This document shows positions 17,423 to 28,054 of a stretch of DNA of 64,000 nt, piece by piece (the stretch's first letter is position 1; every line of letters begins with the position of its first letter). Where the stretch lies: positions 558,001-622,000 of the forward strand of contig NZ_JALPRE010000006.1 in NCBI RefSeq assembly GCF_023195925.1, written 5' to 3'. The position numbers and the translations under genes are program-made. Source of the stretch: Aquimarina acroporae. GTDB lineage: Bacteria; Bacteroidota; Bacteroidia; Flavobacteriales; Flavobacteriaceae. The notes under the pieces are model-generated. The model was given only the letters and a program-made list of their open reading frames with translations, did no database searches and was not told the DNA's origin.

Positions 17423-18487
17423 TTATTTAAACAGTTGCATTAGATAGCTCTTTAGTTGAGGGATAATTAATTCGGGTGTGAAATATTGGTATAGTTCTAT
17501 TGATTGATCTTTAAGAGATTTAGGTGAGCTATCATCAAAGAGGTCAGGCCTTACATCGGCCAAATGAATGGAGTCATGATCTAGGCCGTCTTCAAACATA
17601 TTCCAGTCTTTTTTGATGATCCAAGGAGAAAAAATTGTAAAAGTAGGTATATCTAGTGCTTTGGCCATGTTTACTGCTCCTCCTTCATTTCCGATCAATG
17701 CATCACAGTGAGATAAAATGGCAATAAAGCCACGAAGACTTTTTGCATATACATTAAAGTGAATACATTTTTGTGTACGCGGGAGCGTATATTCATAAAT
17801 AGTCTTCACATCTTTTTCCTGACTTGGGATGTAATTGAAAAGGATATTTGCTTTGGTTTGGTATTCAATTTCATCAATTAGTTTAGCCATGTATTTTAGA
17901 GGAAGGGTTTTACGCTCTTCGCTTCCCAAAACACTGATCATAATTAAGGGAGTTTTGGCATCAATACCATTAGACTCAAGAAATTCTTTGGCTTGTTCTT
18001 GTTCTTCTTTGTCAAGAAAAATTCGCGGTTTTACAATTTCGGTGGCTATTCTATGTTCGGGTAAAACTAATCTTAGTCTATTTTCTATTGCTGTACTAGC
18101 ATTGGTTAACGTCTCAGATTTTCTATGAATAATGGTATTGTAAATAAATTGGGTATACCACTTATAGAAAGAAACGCGCTTAGGTGCTCCAGAGAACAAT
18201 GTAATCAAATTACTCTCCAATTTCCCAAAGGCATCAATTACATAATCATATTTAGATTTTCGTATTTCTTTCAGAAATTTAAATAGTTCTTTTTTACTAT
18301 CTCGATATTCTTGTTTAAACTCTATAATATTGTCAAAAAAAGGATTGTTTTTTATAACAGGTTTTGTATTAGTGTATATCAGATAATCAATGGTGGCGTT
18401 GGGGTATTCCTTCCTTAAGGTCTCACAAATAATAGAGCCTGTAAGGACATCACCAATCATTTTCTGCTGAATAACTAAGATTTTCAT
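17423..18487 (-). CDS. Glycosyltransferase family 9 (heptosyltransferase-like)
   Basis: 354 residues. It opens with MKILVIQQKMIGDVLTGSIICETLRKEYPNA, the classic heptosyltransferase start (ADP-heptose:LPS transferase, WaaC/WaaF type). The C-terminal half contains the donor-binding segment CDALIGNEGGAVNMAKALDIPTFTIFSPW, matching the GNDSGxxHxAxAxG-type GT9 motif with E and V replacing some residues. It probably adds heptose or a related sugar to the LPS core. It lies between a 14-bp hairpin (18506-18540) and the GT2 gene, forming part of the LPS-core group. Confidence 0.9.
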   Translation of the reverse strand: MKILVIQQKMIGDVLTGSIICETLRKEYPNATIDYLIYTNTKPVIKNNPFFDNIIEFKQEYRDSKKELFKFLKEIRKSKYDYVIDAFGKLESNLITLFSGAPKRVSFYKWYTQFIYNTIIHRKSETLTNASTAIENRLRLVLPEHRIATEIVKPRIFLDKEEQEQAKEFLESNGIDAKTPLIMISVLGSEERKTLPLKYMAKLIDEIEYQTKANILFNYIPSQEKDVKTIYEYTLPRTQKCIHFNVYAKSLRGFIAILSHCDALIGNEGGAVNMAKALDIPTFTIFSPWIIKKDWNMFEDGLDHDSIHLADVRPDLFDDSSPKSLKDQSIELYQYFTPELIIPQLKSYLMQLFK

Positions 18488-18505
18488 AAGCTATTTGTCA
18501 AAATA

Positions 18506-18540
18506 ATTGAGCTTGTTTTAAGTCGCAAAACAAGCTCAAT
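18506..18540 (-). terminator. 14-bp perfect hairpin after dapD
   Basis: ATTGAGCTTGTTTT (18506-18519) pairs without mismatch with AAAACAAGCTCAAT (18527-18540) around a 7-base loop. On the minus strand it falls 24 bases after the dapD stop and is followed by TATTTTG. It probably ends dapD transcripts or separates dapD from the GT9 gene. The poor T-run leaves an RNA-processing role open. Confidence 0.6.
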
Positions 18541-18564
18541 GTCAAAAATATCTTCTTCGTTTTA

Positions 18565-19380
18565 CTAAACGGCTACATCATACTCACGAAGCGCATCATT
18601 TAGAGAAGTCTTTTTGTCTGTACTCTCTTTACGCTTTCCAATAATCAAGGCGCATGGAACATTATATTCACCAGCAGCAAATTTCTTGGTGTAACTTCCC
18701 GGAATAACAACTGACCCAGCAGGAACAACACCTTTTCTTTCTACAGGGGTATCTCCAGTAACGTCAATAATTTTTGTCGAGGCAGTCAATACTACATTAG
18801 CACCTAATACCGCTTCTTTTTCTACCCGAACACCTTCTACAACAATACACCTAGATCCTATAAAGGCATTATCTTCAATGATTACGGGGGCCGCTTGTAA
18901 AGGCTCTAGTACGCCTCCAATACCAACTCCGCCACTGAGATGAACATTTTTACCTATTTGTGCACAACTACCTACTGTAGCCCACGTGTCCACCATAGTG
19001 CCCTGATCTACGTAAGCTCCAATATTAACATAACTTGGCATTAAAATAGTGCCAGGAGAAATAAAAGCTCCATGTCTAGCAACTGCATTAGGTACAACGC
19101 GAATACCTTTGGCTTCGTATCCTCTCTTTAAAGGAATTTTATCATGATATTCGAAAATACCAGCCTCAAGAGTTTCCATTTTCTGAATAGGGAAGTATAA
19201 AACAACTCCTTTTTTTACCCATTCATTAACTTGCCATCCACCTTCTACAGGTTCGGCAACTCTTAACTCACCTTTGTCTAGTAGGTTAACGACTTCTCGA
19301 ATAGCTTCTTGTGTTGAAGGTTCTTTCAAAAGCTCTCTATTATCCCAAGCTTTTTCTATAGTTTCTTTTAGTTGGTTCAT
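18565..19380 (-). CDS. dapD: 2,3,4,5-tetrahydropyridine-2,6-dicarboxylate N-succinyltransferase
   Basis: 271 residues, the normal DapD length. The left-handed beta-helix hexapeptide repeats (GAFISPGTILMPSYVNIGAYVDQGTMVDTWATVGS... GGVGIGGVLEPLQAAPVIIEDNAFIGSRCIVVEGV) are clear. It transfers succinyl from succinyl-CoA to tetrahydrodipicolinate in the lysine/meso-diaminopimelate pathway, which feeds peptidoglycan. It stands alone, divergent from ruvX and followed by a strong hairpin. The start ATG at 19380 gives the usual N-terminus with the helical region before the beta-helix. Confidence 0.96.
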   Translation of the reverse strand: MNQLKETIEKAWDNRELLKEPSTQEAIREVVNLLDKGELRVAEPVEGGWQVNEWVKKGVVLYFPIQKMETLEAGIFEYHDKIPLKRGYEAKGIRVVPNAVARHGAFISPGTILMPSYVNIGAYVDQGTMVDTWATVGSCAQIGKNVHLSGGVGIGGVLEPLQAAPVIIEDNAFIGSRCIVVEGVRVEKEAVLGANVVLTASTKIIDVTGDTPVERKGVVPAGSVVIPGSYTKKFAAGEYNVPCALIIGKRKESTDKKTSLNDALREYDVAV

Positions 19381-19484
19381 TGATTAAAAATTTTGGTAAA
19401 GATAATAGCTTCGGTGGAAAAAAGTACGGATAAACCATATTTTAGGAAACCATTAATAAATAAGGTCTTTTTATAATAAAATCA

Positions 19485-19492
19485 TACTTTTG
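19485..19492 (+). promoter_or_regulatory. -7 promoter element for ruvX
   Basis: TACTTTTG followed by C matches TAnnTTTG. Transcription would start about 7 bases before the ATG at 19506, giving an almost leaderless message for the ruvX-def pair. Confidence 0.5.
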
Positions 19493-19505
19493 CAAAAAAA
19501 ATTAG

Positions 19506-19916
19506 ATGGCTCGTATTTTGGCAATAGATTATGGAGGGAAACGTTGTGGTATAGCTGTAACAGATGAATCCCAAATCATAGCTTCGGGGTTAACCACCGT
19601 AGATACTCATGAACTATTGCCTTGGTTAAAGGAGTATGTTTCTAAGGAAGAAATCGAACTTTTCGTTGTGGGAGAACCAAAAAGGTTACATGGAGAACCT
19701 TCAGAAAGTGAAAAGTTAATTCAGCCTTTTTTAGAAAAATTAAATAAGTTGTTACCAAATATTCCTGTAAAAAGAATAGATGAGCGATTTACTTCTAAGA
19801 TAGCTTTTGATACTATGATAGCGAGTGGAATTTCTAAAAAGAAAAGAAGAGATAAAGCTCTTGTTGATCAAATAAGTGCGACGATTATACTACAGGATTA
19901 TTTGTATAATCGATAA
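19506..19916 (+). CDS. ruvX: Putative pre-16S rRNA nuclease / Holliday junction resolvase RuvX (YqgF)
   Basis: 136 residues, the usual YqgF length. It has an RNase H-like fold with catalytic acids in ILAIDYGGKRCGIAVTD (N-terminus), in VVGEPKRLHG, and in KALVDQISATIIL; RIDERFTSKIA is also conserved. E. coli YqgF takes part in 5' maturation of 16S rRNA, and the family was first annotated as an anti-recombination or Holliday junction nuclease. It lies 23 bp upstream of def and is co-transcribed. Confidence 0.93.
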   Translation: MARILAIDYGGKRCGIAVTDESQIIASGLTTVDTHELLPWLKEYVSKEEIELFVVGEPKRLHGEPSESEKLIQPFLEKLNKLLPNIPVKRIDERFTSKIAFDTMIASGISKKKRRDKALVDQISATIILQDYLYNR

Positions 19917-19939
19917 CGAATAGAAATACATTAAGATAT

Positions 19940-20530
19940 ATGATACTTCCAATTGTTGCATATGGAGACCCCGTTCTAAAGAAAAAAGCTAAGGATATCG
20001 AAAAAGAATATCCTAAACTTGATGAGCTTCTTGAAAATATGTTTGAAACCATGTACGCTGCACATGGCGTAGGTTTAGCAGCTCCTCAAATAGGTCTTCC
20101 TATTCGAATTTTTCTAGTGGATACAGAACCGTTTTCTGAGGATGAAGAATTGTCTGAAGAAGAGCGAGAACATTTAAAAGGATTTAAGAAAGTTTTTATT
20201 AATGCTACTATTCTTGAGGAAACAGGTGAAGAATGGGCGTTTACTGAAGGATGTTTAAGCATACCAGATATAAGAGAAGATGTATTTAGAAACGAAACAA
20301 TCAAAATCAATTATTTTGATGAAAATTTTGTAGAACATACAGAAACGTATGGAGGTTTGGCAGCGCGAGTTATTCAACATGAATACGATCATATCGAAGG
20401 AATATTATTTACAGATAAACTTTCTAGCCTCAAAAAACGTTTAATCAAAGGAAAACTTACCAATATCTCTAAGGGGAAAGTAAACGCAGATTATCGCATG
20501 CGTTTTCCGTTAGCAAAAAAAGGAAGATAA
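19940..20530 (+). CDS. def: Peptide deformylase
   Basis: 196 residues. All three signature motifs are present: GVGLAAPQ (43-50), EGCLS with C105, and QHEYDH with H147, E148 and H151. C105, H147 and H151 hold the metal, and E148 is the catalytic base. It removes the formyl group from nascent N-terminal methionine in the cytoplasm. A 10-residue acidic insertion (FSEDEELSEEEREHLKG, about 65-81) is usual in Bacteroidota. Second gene of the ruvX-def unit, with the DUF5606 gene following. Confidence 0.96.
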   Translation: MILPIVAYGDPVLKKKAKDIEKEYPKLDELLENMFETMYAAHGVGLAAPQIGLPIRIFLVDTEPFSEDEELSEEEREHLKGFKKVFINATILEETGEEWAFTEGCLSIPDIREDVFRNETIKINYFDENFVEHTETYGGLAARVIQHEYDHIEGILFTDKLSSLKKRLIKGKLTNISKGKVNADYRMRFPLAKKGR

Positions 20531-20604
20531 TTAATTTTAAGGTGAGCAATGTTTGATTATTTAAAACGATCTACAGATATTTGCCACCTTCGAAAACAAA
20601 ACAT

Positions 20605-21024
20605 ATGAGTTTAGATAAAATATTGGCGATTTCAGGAAAGCCAGGGCTTTATGAATTAAAAACACAAACCAGAAGTGGTTTCTTGGCAGAATCTCTAATC
20701 GATGGGAAAAAGCTATCAGTAAGTATACGACATAATGTAAGTGTGCTTAGCGAAATAGCTATCTATACCTTTTCTGAAGAGGTTCCGCTAAGGGAGATTT
20801 TTCAGAAAATACAGGAAAAAGAGAATGGAGAACAAGCTATAAGTCACAAAGAATCGAAAGATAAATTGATAGCGTATTTCAGTGAAGTTTTACCAGATTA
20901 TGACGAAGATCGAGTATATGCAAGTGATATGAAAAAAGTTATACAATGGTATAATATTCTCCAATCAAAAGGAATTACAGATTTTTCAGATTCTGAAACC
21001 AATTCGTCTGAAGAGGAAGAATAA
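20605..21024 (+). CDS. DUF5606 domain protein
   Basis: 139 residues from the ATG at 20605; an upstream TTG at 20581 is a poor start, and MSLDKILAISGKPG is the family N-terminus. The first ~60 residues are beta-rich (LYELKTQTRSGFLAESLIDGKKLSV), and a helical part with EVLPDYDEDRVYASDMKKVIQWYNIL follows. The C-terminus is acidic. Function unknown. The protein is conserved in Flavobacteriia and, as here, lies beside def. No membrane segment. It is closed by a terminator at 21048-21079. Confidence 0.88.
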   Translation: MSLDKILAISGKPGLYELKTQTRSGFLAESLIDGKKLSVSIRHNVSVLSEIAIYTFSEEVPLREIFQKIQEKENGEQAISHKESKDKLIAYFSEVLPDYDEDRVYASDMKKVIQWYNILQSKGITDFSDSETNSSEEEE

Positions 21025-21047
21025 ACGTATAGATCATCATATATAAT

Positions 21048-21079
21048 AAATCCTGTCATTAGACAGGATTTGATTTTTT
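21048..21079 (+). terminator. Rho-independent terminator after the DUF5606 gene
   Basis: AAATCCTGTC (21048-21057) pairs perfectly with GACAGGATTT (21062-21071) around ATTA, followed by a T-rich stretch. It ends the ruvX-def-DUF5606 unit. Confidence 0.85.
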
Positions 21080-21125
21080 AAACACTTAATTGTTTGAATT
21101 TCAGTTGTTAATGAAGTATGGATAA

Positions 21126-22862
<1,737 letters not shown>

Positions 22863-22906
22863 TAATTGGCGAGATAATTGACATTAAAAGATTAACATAA
22901 ATCTCT

Positions 22907-22943
22907 AAAGCCTTTTCCACAATGTGGGATAAAGGCTTTTTAT
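22907..22943 (+). terminator. Terminator after pyrG
   Basis: AAAGCCTTTTCCAC (22907-22920) pairs with GTGGGATAAAGGCTTT (22924-22939), with a small bulge and a 3-base loop, followed by TTTTTA. It sits only 11 bases before yidC, so yidC may depend on partial read-through or a promoter I could not identify. Confidence 0.75.
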
Positions 22944-22953
22944 ACATAAATTG

Positions 22954-24864
22954 ATGGAAGAAAAGAAATTTGACCTTAATTCGATTATTGGATTCACCCT
23001 TATTTTTGGAATCATAATATGGATGTTCTATCTAAATCAGCCAACTCCAGAGGAAATCGAAGCAGAAAAAGCCAAGCAAGAACAACTGGAAAAAGAAAAA
23101 AAAGCTGATACCAAAACAGAAACTACTACAGATTTTGTTACAGAAAGCGAAGCAATAGTGGCTAACCCACAGGATTCTGTCGCACTCGCTAGCGCAAAGT
23201 CACAATTAGGAGCGTTTGCGTATTCGGCAAGTTTGCCTTCGGCGTCGGATACATTTACAACTATAGAAAATGAATTGTTAAGGTTAAAAGTTAACAATAG
23301 AGGAGGGTATATTTCTGAAGCTTTACTGAAGCAATTTAAACGATATGATTCGGTTCCGGTATATTTAATCAAAGATGGTAAGAATGCTTCTTTCAATATC
23401 AATTTTGGGACTACAGGTAATAGAATTTTAAATACTAAAGACCTGTTTTTTGAGCCAACGGTGACCAAGAATGGTGAAAATACGGTGCTTTCTATGCGAT
23501 TAAAAGTGTCTGAAACCAAATTTCTAGAATACCGCTATGAGTTAAAGCCTAACGAATATATGTTAGATTTTACCATACGTTCTCAAGGACTACAACAAGT
23601 ATTCAATAGCAGTCAATCGATCAATCTAGATTGGAAATTGCAGGCAGCAAGACAGGCCAAAAGTGCTGCATATGAAAACCGATATACCGAAATTATATAT
23701 GAGTATGATGGTGACAAAGACGATTATGTTGGTCAAGGAGAGTTTGCCGAAGAAGAAGAAGAGAATGTTTCCTGGATAGCTTTTAAACAACATTTCTTTA
23801 CATCTGTATTACTTACAGATACTCCTTTTAAAACAGCTTCTTTTGAGTCAAAGAATATAGCTGGAAATACCGAAGAAGCAGATAAAGATATTAAGGTAAC
23901 AAGAGAATTCGCAGCTTCTGTACCTTTGGATCTAAAAGGAGGGGAACTTAATTATGCTATGAATTGGTACTATGGACCTACTGATTATAAAATATTGAAT
24001 TCTTATGATCGTAATCTAGACGAAATAGTGCCATTAGGATGGGGAATATTTGGTATAATAAATAAGTATTTGTTTATTCCTTTCTTTGGGTTTTTAAGTG
24101 GTTTCTTACCATATGGTATTGCAATTATAGTTATGACCATAATTGTACGTATTATTCTTTCTCCTGTAACTTATAAGTCGTACTTATCTCAGGCAAAAAT
24201 GAAAGTATTACGCCCAGAGATTACAGAAATTAATGAGAAGTATAAAGATAATGCCATGAAAAAACAGCAGGAAACTATGGCGTTATATAGCAAAGCTGGG
24301 GTAAATCCTATGAGTGGTTGTTTGCCGGCTTTAATGCAAATTCCTGTATTTTATGCACTGTTCAACTTTTTCCCAAGTGCATTTCAATTGAGACAAAAGA
24401 GTTTCTTATGGGCAAGCGATCTATCAAGTTATGATACAATAGCTCAGCTACCTTTTGAAATACCATTCTATGGAGATCATATTAGTTTATTCCCGATTTT
24501 AGCATCGGTTGCTATATTCATATATATGACAATGACAACAGGGCAAACTATGCAAACTCAGCAGCCAGGAATGCCTAACATGAAATTCATCATGTATTTA
24601 TCTCCGCTGATGATGTTATTTTTCTTTAACAACTATGCTAGTGGATTATCACTGTATTATTTTATTTCTAACTTAATTACTATTGGTATTATGTTGGTTA
24701 TTAAGAATGTGATTATTGATGAAGACAAGATTCATGCAAAGATCCAGGAAAATAAGAAGAAGCCTAAGAAAAAAGGTAGATTTCAGCAAAAGATGAAGGA
24801 ACTTATGGAGCAGGCAGAACAACAACAAAAGCAACAACAAAAGCAAAAAACTAAAAAGAAGTAG
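22954..24864 (+). CDS. yidC: Membrane protein insertase YidC
   Basis: 636 residues from the ATG at 22954 (MEEKKFDLNSIIGF). One N-terminal membrane segment (about 10-25) precedes a large periplasmic domain (about 60-360), then the insertase core with GIFGIINKYLFIPFFGFLSG, the SYLSQAKMKVLRPEI cytoplasmic loop, and NPMSGCLPALMQIPVFYALFNFF. The C-terminal tail is rich in Lys and Gln and probably binds the ribosome or RNA. YidC inserts inner-membrane proteins alone or with SecYEG. It is followed by a strong terminator. Confidence 0.97.
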   Translation: MEEKKFDLNSIIGFTLIFGIIIWMFYLNQPTPEEIEAEKAKQEQLEKEKKADTKTETTTDFVTESEAIVANPQDSVALASAKSQLGAFAYSASLPSASDTFTTIENELLRLKVNNRGGYISEALLKQFKRYDSVPVYLIKDGKNASFNINFGTTGNRILNTKDLFFEPTVTKNGENTVLSMRLKVSETKFLEYRYELKPNEYMLDFTIRSQGLQQVFNSSQSINLDWKLQAARQAKSAAYENRYTEIIYEYDGDKDDYVGQGEFAEEEEENVSWIAFKQHFFTSVLLTDTPFKTASFESKNIAGNTEEADKDIKVTREFAASVPLDLKGGELNYAMNWYYGPTDYKILNSYDRNLDEIVPLGWGIFGIINKYLFIPFFGFLSGFLPYGIAIIVMTIIVRIILSPVTYKSYLSQAKMKVLRPEITEINEKYKDNAMKKQQETMALYSKAGVNPMSGCLPALMQIPVFYALFNFFPSAFQLRQKSFLWASDLSSYDTIAQLPFEIPFYGDHISLFPILASVAIFIYMTMTTGQTMQTQQPGMPNMKFIMYLSPLMMLFFFNNYASGLSLYYFISNLITIGIMLVIKNVIIDEDKIHAKIQENKKKPKKKGRFQQKMKELMEQAEQQQKQQQKQKTKKK

Positions 24865-24886
24865 CATATACATGCCTTAGAAAAGC

Positions 24887-24914
24887 AAAAAGCTCCTCTA
24901 AAGGAGCTTTTTTT
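24887..24914 (+). terminator. Rho-independent terminator after yidC
   Basis: AAAAAGCTCCT (24887-24897) pairs with AGGAGCTTTTT (24902-24912) around a 4-base loop, with a run of Ts. A textbook terminator. Confidence 0.92.
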
Positions 24915-25011
24915 GTATTTTAGAGTTGTTTTAATAATTTTAGGTATTAATAAAATTGGTATACTTTTTGGAATTTATCTTCGTTGAAATAAAGTCCCAA
25001 ATAATGTAATT

Positions 25012-25695
25012 ATGCGAAACATATTTTTACTTTGTGTTTTTATCTGTACAAGTATTGCTCTTTCGGCTCAAGAATATAATCAATTTGATGCTGATGGCAA
25101 GAGACATGGAAAATGGAGAAAAAGATACGATAACAGTGATCAAATTAGATATGAAGGTACTTTTGATCACGGTAAGGAGGTAGGTAAATTTAAGTTTTAT
25201 AAACCAAGTGGAGGAAAGTCACCTACAGCTATTAAAATCTTTTCTAAAGAAAGTGACACAGTCTTAGTGCGATATCTTAGTGTGAAAGGAAAAGTGATAA
25301 GTGAAGGAAAAATGGTTCTTAAAGCTCGTATAGGCCTTTGGAAATATTTTCATAATGGATCAGATAAAATAATGATGACCGAGAAGTATGTTGATGGTAA
25401 GCTAGATGGTGAGCAATTGACTTATTTTGACAATGGTCAATTAACAGAAAAAACTCAATATCTGGCAGGAAAAAGACATGGAAAAAGAGTCATTTATTCA
25501 GAAAAAGGGATCATGCTGAAAGAATATACCTATGAAAATGGTCAACTGCATGGACTAACCAAATACTATGATACTGAAGGGAATCTTATCATAGAAGGAA
25601 AATATAAACGAGATCGCAAAGATAGCATCTGGAACTATTATACCAACGGTAAGATTACCGAACGAAAGCTTTTTCCTTTAGAAAAAAGGGGCTGA
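25012..25695 (+). CDS. Secreted MORN-like / YwqK-type repeat protein
   Basis: 227 residues. N-terminal signal peptide MRNIFLLCVFICTSIALSAQ. The mature part consists of short beta-hairpin repeats of the type DGKRHGKWRKRY, YEGTFDHGKEVGKFKFY, DGKLDGEQLTYFDNGQLTEK and AGKRHGKRVIYSEKG, which match the toxin_YwqK / MORN_2 pattern. The family label 'antitoxin YwqK' comes from Bacillus and should not be read as a toxin-antitoxin pair here, since no toxin gene is adjacent. Probably periplasmic or surface exposed. Function unknown. It ends at a terminator. Confidence 0.85.
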   Translation: MRNIFLLCVFICTSIALSAQEYNQFDADGKRHGKWRKRYDNSDQIRYEGTFDHGKEVGKFKFYKPSGGKSPTAIKIFSKESDTVLVRYLSVKGKVISEGKMVLKARIGLWKYFHNGSDKIMMTEKYVDGKLDGEQLTYFDNGQLTEKTQYLAGKRHGKRVIYSEKGIMLKEYTYENGQLHGLTKYYDTEGNLIIEGKYKRDRKDSIWNYYTNGKITERKLFPLEKRG

Positions 25696-25737
25696 TATTG
25701 GTATTGATTTATAAAATATAGATATAGACAAAACCAT

Positions 25738-25764
25738 AAAGCAATACAAAGTATTGCTTTTTTT
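25738..25764 (+). terminator. Rho-independent terminator after the MORN-like gene
   Basis: GCAATAC (25741-25747) pairs with GTATTGC (25751-25757) around AAA, preceded by AAA and followed by eight Ts, which extend the stem. Confidence 0.88.
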
Positions 25765-25770
25765 ATTTAG

Positions 25771-25778
25771 TATTTTTG
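25771..25778 (+). promoter_or_regulatory. -7 promoter element for mnmA
   Basis: TATTTTTG followed by C matches the flavobacterial -7 consensus and lies just after the preceding terminator, 56 bases ahead of the mnmA ATG. Confidence 0.5.
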
Positions 25779-25833
25779 CGGAAATAATAATAGTTTAAAA
25801 ACCAAATTGAGGTAAAAGAAAAGGAGTTTTTTG

Positions 25834-27021
25834 ATGAAAAGAGTAATCGTAGGACTTTCAGGAGGAGTTGATTCTAGTGTTGCAGCATACCTGTTAAAAG
25901 AGCAAGGGTATGAGGTCATAGGATTATTTATGAAAAATTGGCACGATGATTCTGTAACTATTTCAGATGAGTGCCCTTGGTTAGACGATAGTAATGATGC
26001 ACTATTAGTGGCCGAAAAATTGGGTATCCCATTTCAAACAGTAGATTTAAGTGAGCAGTATAAAGAACGCATTGTAGATTACATGTTTAATGAGTATGAA
26101 AAGGGTAGAACGCCGAACCCAGATGTATTATGTAACAGAGAAATTAAATTTGATGTTTTTCTTAAGATAGCGTTGTCTCTAGGGGCAGATTATGTAGCTA
26201 CCGGTCACTATTGTAGAAAAGAAACTATAGTAGAAAACGGTAAGGAGGTACATCGCTTATTGGCAGGAAAAGATCTTAACAAAGATCAATCTTATTTTTT
26301 ATGCCAGTTATCACAGGAGCAACTATCCAAAACATTGTTTCCGGTAGGAGAGCTTCTTAAGCCAGAGGTTAGAGAAATAGCAGCAAAACAAGATTTGGTA
26401 ACAGCAGATAAAAAAGATTCTCAAGGGTTATGTTTTATTGGGAAAGTTCGTTTACCAGAATTTCTGCAACAAAAATTACAACCCAAACAAGGGGATATTG
26501 TTGAGATTCCTTCTTCTGAAGGAAAATATCAGAAAGAGATACCTCAGTTCACATCAAAGAAAGAGGAGCTAGAGTTTTTGTCTGCAAAATATAGTTATTC
26601 TGCCGGTGAAGGTAAGGTCGTAGGCCAACATCAAGGGGCCCATTATTATACCAAAGGTCAACGAAAAGGATTAGGAGTAGGAGGCACTCCAGAACCTTTA
26701 TTTGTAATTGAAACCGATGTAGAAACGAATGTGATTTATACGGGTCAGGGAAAGAATCATCCAGGTCTTTATAGAAAAGCATTATTTATTACCAATGATG
26801 AACTACATTGGGTAAGAGACGACTTACGATTGACCGTTGATGAAGAGTTAGAAGTATTAGCCAGAATTAGATATCGTCAACCTTTAGAGAAGGCCAAATT
26901 ATATATGGTAGACTCTGGTATGTATGTGGTTTTTGAAAATAATCAAAGTGCAATTACTGAAGGTCAGTTTGTAGCCTGGTATTTAGAAGATGAATTAGTT
27001 GGATCTGGAGTAATTTCGTAA
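25834..27021 (+). CDS. mnmA: tRNA-specific 2-thiouridylase MnmA
   Basis: 395 residues from the ATG at 25834, preceded by AAGGAG, an unusually good Shine-Dalgarno for this genome (a TTG one codon earlier is ignored). The N-type ATP pyrophosphatase loop SGGVDSS is at 9-15, the first catalytic cysteine in [12 protein letters not shown], and the second in [10 protein letters not shown]. The C-terminal beta-barrel domain binds tRNA ([14 protein letters not shown]). The enzyme thiolates U34 of tRNA Lys, Glu and Gln using sulfur relayed from a cysteine desulfurase. A terminator follows at 27052. Confidence 0.96.
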   Translation: MKRVIVGLSGGVDSSVAAYLLKEQGYEVIGLFMKNWHDDSVTISDECPWLDDSNDALLVAEKLGIPFQTVDLSEQYKERIVDYMFNEYEKGRTPNPDVLCNREIKFDVFLKIALSLGADYVATGHYCRKETIVENGKEVHRLLAGKDLNKDQSYFLCQLSQEQLSKTLFPVGELLKPEVREIAAKQDLVTADKKDSQGLCFIGKVRLPEFLQQKLQPKQGDIVEIPSSEGKYQKEIPQFTSKKEELEFLSAKYSYSAGEGKVVGQHQGAHYYTKGQRKGLGVGGTPEPLFVIETDVETNVIYTGQGKNHPGLYRKALFITNDELHWVRDDLRLTVDEELEVLARIRYRQPLEKAKLYMVDSGMYVVFENNQSAITEGQFVAWYLEDELVGSGVIS

Positions 27022-27051
27022 CTTGTGATCACTAAAAAATAATATAGTATA

Positions 27052-27085
27052 AAACCCCAAAGGTTATGTAATCTTTGGGGTTTTT
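27052..27085 (+). terminator. Rho-independent terminator after mnmA
   Basis: AAACCCCAAAG (27052-27062) pairs perfectly with CTTTGGGGTTT (27073-27083) around a 10-base loop, followed by TT. Confidence 0.9.
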
Positions 27086-27098
27086 AAACGCAAAATAA

Positions 27099-28043
27099 AT
27101 GAACACAATCAAAGAGTTATTTGGTATAAAATACCCTATTGTGCAAGGAGGAATGATTTGGGCAAGCGGTTGGAGATTAGCGAGTGCAGTAAGTAATGCA
27201 GGTGGTTTAGGGCTTATAGGTGCTGGATCTATGTATCCAGAAGTGCTGCGAGAACATATTCAGAAATGTAAAAAAGCTACTGATAAACCTTTTGGAGTAA
27301 ATGTTCCTATGCTGTACCCGAATCTTGAAGAAATTATTGAGATTATTATCGAGGAAGGGGTAAAAATAGTTTTTACTTCGGCTGGAAATCCAAAAACATA
27401 TACTAGCTATTTAAAGGAGAAAGGTATTACCGTGGTTCATGTTGTTAGTAGTTTGAAGTTCGCTTTGAAAGCACAAGCGGCAGGTGTTGATGCTATTGTT
27501 GCCGAAGGTTTTGAAGCCGGTGGACACAATGGTAGAGATGAAACTACGACTTTGGCGTTGATACCTATGATAAGTAAAGAAATAGAAATCCCTTTAATAG
27601 CAGCTGGGGGTATTGCAACTGGAGCTGCAATGTATGCAGTTATGGCTCTTGGGGCAAATGGTGTTCAAGTAGGAAGTCGTTTTGTTGCTAGTGATGAGGC
27701 TTCATCACATATCGATTTCAAGAATATGGTGGTAGAGGCCAAAGAGGGTGATACTCAGCTTACCCTTAAGGAACTGGCTCCAGTTAGAATGCTGAAAAAC
27801 AAATTTTACCAAGACGTCGCTGATCTATATGTTAAAGGTCCTTCTGTTGAAGAATTAAAAGAGCTATTGGGTAGAGCCCGAGCAAAACGGGGAATGTTCG
27901 AGGGGGATTTGGTAGAAGGAGAACTTGAAATTGGACAAGTATCTGGGTTAATAGATGATATTAAACCGGCGGCAGATATTGTTACAGATATGATTGCCGA
28001 ATTTAACAGTACGAGAAAAGAAATGGAAAAACTTTCTATTTAA
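27099..28043 (+). CDS. Nitronate monooxygenase-like FMN enzyme
   Basis: 314 residues, TIM-barrel flavoprotein of the 2-nitropropane dioxygenase/nitronate monooxygenase family. The FMN-binding motifs PIVQGGMIWASG (N-terminus), VDAIVAEGFEAGGHNGRD (with the family's catalytic His in GGHNG), and IPLIAAGGIATGAAMYAVMALGANGVQVGSRF are clear. Members oxidise alkyl nitronates or related compounds; some act as enoyl-ACP reductases (FabK), so the substrate is not certain. Followed 11 bp later by mazG and probably co-transcribed. Confidence 0.9.
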   Translation: MNTIKELFGIKYPIVQGGMIWASGWRLASAVSNAGGLGLIGAGSMYPEVLREHIQKCKKATDKPFGVNVPMLYPNLEEIIEIIIEEGVKIVFTSAGNPKTYTSYLKEKGITVVHVVSSLKFALKAQAAGVDAIVAEGFEAGGHNGRDETTTLALIPMISKEIEIPLIAAGGIATGAAMYAVMALGANGVQVGSRFVASDEASSHIDFKNMVVEAKEGDTQLTLKELAPVRMLKNKFYQDVADLYVKGPSVEELKELLGRARAKRGMFEGDLVEGELEIGQVSGLIDDIKPAADIVTDMIAEFNSTRKEMEKLSI

Positions 28044-28054
28044 CATATCTATTT

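Noticed and set aside
23037..23519. 160-codon open frame antisense to yidC
   Set aside because: It overlaps yidC on the opposite strand, has Ser/Val-rich composition with no domain, and mirrors codons of the real gene.
25012..25695. Toxin-antitoxin system (YwqK 'antitoxin')
   Set aside because: The label is a family name only. No toxin gene is adjacent, and the protein has a signal peptide and MORN-like repeats.
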